The position numbers and the translations under genes are program-made. The notes below the pieces were generated by a model. The model made no database searches, was not told the origin of the DNA, and worked only from the letters and a program-made list of their open reading frames with translations. A stretch of DNA of 22,200 nt from a virus, in IMG/VR virus record IMGVR_UViG_3300030333_003244, positions 1-22,200 of that record; one strand, given 5' to 3'. Positions within the stretch are counted from its first letter, which is position 1. Each line of letters starts with the position of its first letter. Positions 20,318 to 22,200 of the stretch are shown here, piece after piece.

Positions 20318-22200
20318 TGATTGTCCTCCAAATAAGTAATTCTTTCTTGCATATCTCGCAATATTAATATTATAGGAGCTACTAAGTGCTCGTGATGTAT
20401 TCCACGAGGAATATTTGTTTGATTTCCCTCCTCGTCAACATCGTATTTAAGGGGGTATTCGTAACCTGCTTCTTGTAACGATTCTGCAGAAAGACCTGCA
20501 TATATAGGGGAATTAGGATCTTCCTTGTGTTCCTCTATATCCCTAAACAATATTGGACGAGAATCTAAGATCTTTACCGCTTCTGAAAGCGGAAGATCAG
20601 TAATGTCTGCTTTAAATCTTTCAGAAGAAACATATTCTTTAAAAATTCCTGAAGAATCCTGCCTTCGGGCAGTAGCATAACCAGACCCTGTAAAAGTAGC
20701 CATAGAATTAAGCTTGATATTACCTTTAACATTTATGCCTTTATTGCCATAAGTCGTGACATAAGTAGAGTCCACCATGTACCAGCCACCACCATACGTT
20801 TGGTTATACCAACCAGCACTACCAGTTGTTCTAAACCAGTCACCAGAGGCAAGGTAAATTCCAGCAGCATTCCAATAATGTTGAACTCCGTTTGTCGCAA
20901 TTCCAAGAGCGCCATCACTTTTTCGGTAAATACCAGTATTTGAATCACTACCAAAAGTGTAGGAAGGTGCAGAAGCACTTCCATCCTCAGCCCATACTCG
21001 CTTCCAATTTTTACTAGATAAGCCAAGCTCTAAATCATTATCAGAACTGGGGTAGAAAGTGCTAGATGTCAAAGCAGCCTGAGCGCTACCACTTACACCA
21101 AAAAAGAGAGTTGGTGCTGAAGCGTAGATGTGTTCTGCACCATCATTCATAGAGCCAATATCAATATAGCCGTGATTGTTCTCTATTCGCAAAGCATCAC
21201 CAGAACCGACTTTTAGGGTTGGGTCAGTTGAAGAACTAGTCCCAATTCTAAGCGCATGTGTAACGTTCATTTCTGTGCTGTTAATAGAAACTCTTGTAGC
21301 AGGATTTGTTGTGTGTGTTGTTTCAAAATCAGCGTCAAAGCCAAAAATAATTCCAGAGTTACCAATCGCAACATGTCCTGCTTGCGGATAACTATTAATA
21401 TCTAAATGGTGATAGTTGTTGTCAGTTCCACGCTCGTAGTTCCAAGACATATACGTTCTGTACGAACCCTGAGTACCTATAGAACCATAAGTACCTAACG
21501 CAATAGTTGAATCACTCCAAGGTTCTACAGCAAAAGAACTTATACCTGTCCCCATTTTAGCACTAGCAAAAAAATCTGTACCAGCAATTACTTTTGCACC
21601 ATCGTAAGTAAAGTTAGCGTCAGCGCCAAAACTACCATTGTCGTTAAACTGCACCTGATGATCTGAACCAGCAGGACTGCCCCCTCCACCGCCACCTAAA
21701 TCAGCTATAGATTGAGCTGTTACTTTTTTAACGTTATCACTATCAGAAGTATCCGTAATTAACACCAAATCATCTGCAGCTACTGTAACTGTTGAGGCAG
21801 TTACGGTAGCAGGAGTAATAGCACCGCTTACAGTTAACGAAGAAAGAGTACCAACGCTAGTTAACGAAGAAGTAACGACAGTGGATTTTAACTCAGTTCC
21901 AGTTAATGTGCCTGCAGCAGCAGTAACAGTAATAGGTGCTGTACCATCAAAATCAACGCCATTAATAGCTCTAGCAGTAGCCAATGCAGTAGCTGTCGCA
22001 GCATTGCCAGACGTATTCTGGTTACCTGCAGTATTTACCCCAGCTAAATCAATATTTGCTGTGCCATCAAACGACACGCCACCTATAGTGCGTGCAGTTT
22101 GTAACGCAGTTGCAGTACCAGCGTTACCACTAATGTTGGTAACTCCTGTTATGTAATTGTAAGAAAGTATTTTGTCTTGTATAGCAGCACTAGTCATTAA
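20284..22200 (-). CDS. Tail fibre with peptidase S74 intramolecular chaperone; N terminus outside window
   Basis: This is a host-recognition tail fibre. The frame stays open to the window edge: the ATG at 22197 has an in-frame codon before it and no visible ribosome site, so the N-terminal virion anchor is probably missing. Residues count from that ATG. Two diverged 29-aa repeats (SGNAxTATA..., 23-51 and 63-91) precede a poly-Gly linker (168-173) and an SPAGSDHQVQFNDNGSFGAD stretch common in aquatic phage fibres. A beta-rich shaft follows, with a GWYNQTYGGGWYMVDS motif near its end. The last 114 residues are an S74 chaperone: SSERFK (524-529), where S524 and K529 fit the self-cleavage pair, then a helical trimerisation tail. 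The chaperone is expected to fold the trimer and then cut itself off. Confidence 0.88.
   Translation of the reverse strand, partial: LMTSAAIQDKILSYNYITGVTNISGNAGTATALQTARTIGGVSFDGTANIDLAGVNTAGNQNTSGNAATATALATARAINGVDFDGTAPITVTAAAGTLTGTELKSTVVTSSLTSVGTLSSLTVSGAITPATVTASTVTVAADDLVLITDTSDSDNVKKVTAQSIADLGGGGGGSPAGSDHQVQFNDNGSFGADANFTYDGAKVIAGTDFFASAKMGTGISSFAVEPWSDSTIALGTYGSIGTQGSYRTYMSWNYERGTDNNYHHLDINSYPQAGHVAIGNSGIIFGFDADFETTHTTNPATRVSINSTEMNVTHALRIGTSSSTDPTLKVGSGDALRIENNHGYIDIGSMNDGAEHIYASAPTLFFGVSGSAQAALTSSTFYPSSDNDLELGLSSKNWKRVWAEDGSASAPSYTFGSDSNTGIYRKSDGALGIATNGVQHYWNAAGIYLASGDWFRTTGSAGWYNQTYGGGWYMVDSTYVTTYGNKGINVKGNIKLNSMATFTGSGYATARRQDSSGIFKEYVSSERFKADITDLPLSEAVKILDSRPILFRDIEEHKEDPNSPIYAGLSAESLQEAGYEYPLKYDVDEEGNQTNIPRGIHHEHLVAPIILILRDMQERITYLEDNQCQCQKNTNSQ
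21925..22131 (-). repeat. Tandem 29-aa repeats in the tail fibre
   Basis: Two copies, coded at 22045-22131 and 21925-22011, share the pattern SGNAxTATAL-TARxIxGVxFDGTAxI. They are offset by 40 residues with an 11-residue spacer. The protein pattern is conserved while the DNA has drifted, so the repeat is old and kept at protein level. More copies may lie beyond the right edge. Confidence 0.8.

Overview
The window looks like part of a tailed double-stranded DNA phage genome (Caudoviricetes). It is moderately AT-rich, almost fully coding, and organised as two long convergent gene blocks that meet near position 5,628. I see no integrase, tRNA, rRNA, CRISPR array or insertion sequence. The tail-fibre linker and the chaperone-type tail-fibre end are of a kind common in phages of aquatic bacterioplankton. 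That makes an uncultured marine or freshwater phage the best guess. The host cannot be read from the sequence.

Left block, plus strand, about 25-5,629: early/replication genes. In order they are an unknown 95-aa gene; a leader with a sigma70-like promoter and a 20-bp hairpin; a Cas4/RecB-like PD-(D/E)XK nuclease with four cysteines suited to an iron-sulphur cluster; an unknown 233-aa gene; a DnaB/RecA-fold helicase ATPase; an archaeo-eukaryotic-type primase; a RusA-type Holliday-junction resolvase; a second small PD-(D/E)XK-like nuclease; a small sigma-region-4-like DNA-binding protein; and a DUF1599/Nmad1 protein from the family linked to nucleotide modification or nucleotide-pool control. 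From the nuclease onward the genes are packed with overlaps or very short gaps and read as one operon for unwinding, priming, processing and resolving phage DNA. No DNA polymerase is in the window.

Right block, minus strand, about 22,200-5,626: late genes, transcribed leftward. In order of transcription they are a tail fibre with a C-terminal peptidase S74 intramolecular chaperone (its N terminus runs off the window), a 60-aa acidic protein, a 136-aa helical protein, a 660-aa Ala/Gln-rich coiled-coil protein, a giant 3,724-aa protein filling half the window, a zinc amidase endolysin with a peptidoglycan-binding domain, and a 55-aa holin-like membrane protein. The 136/660/3,724 series resembles the graded internal-core (ejection) proteins gp14/gp15/gp16 of T7-like podoviruses, greatly enlarged. 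This is inferred from order, size and helical content, not from homology.

The most unusual object is the giant protein. It combines a phage-type N-terminal region, two coiled coils, a HipA/PI3K-like kinase-fold segment around residues 1680-1850 whose catalytic positions look degenerate, a Lys/Arg/Pro-rich linker, and a C-terminal module with an RNF...HFDYADLS...PFYTW signature. Other points of interest are the hairpin placed at the predicted 5' end of the replication mRNA, the four-base overlap of the two convergent operons with no terminator between them, and the holin-like gene overlapping the end of the endolysin gene.
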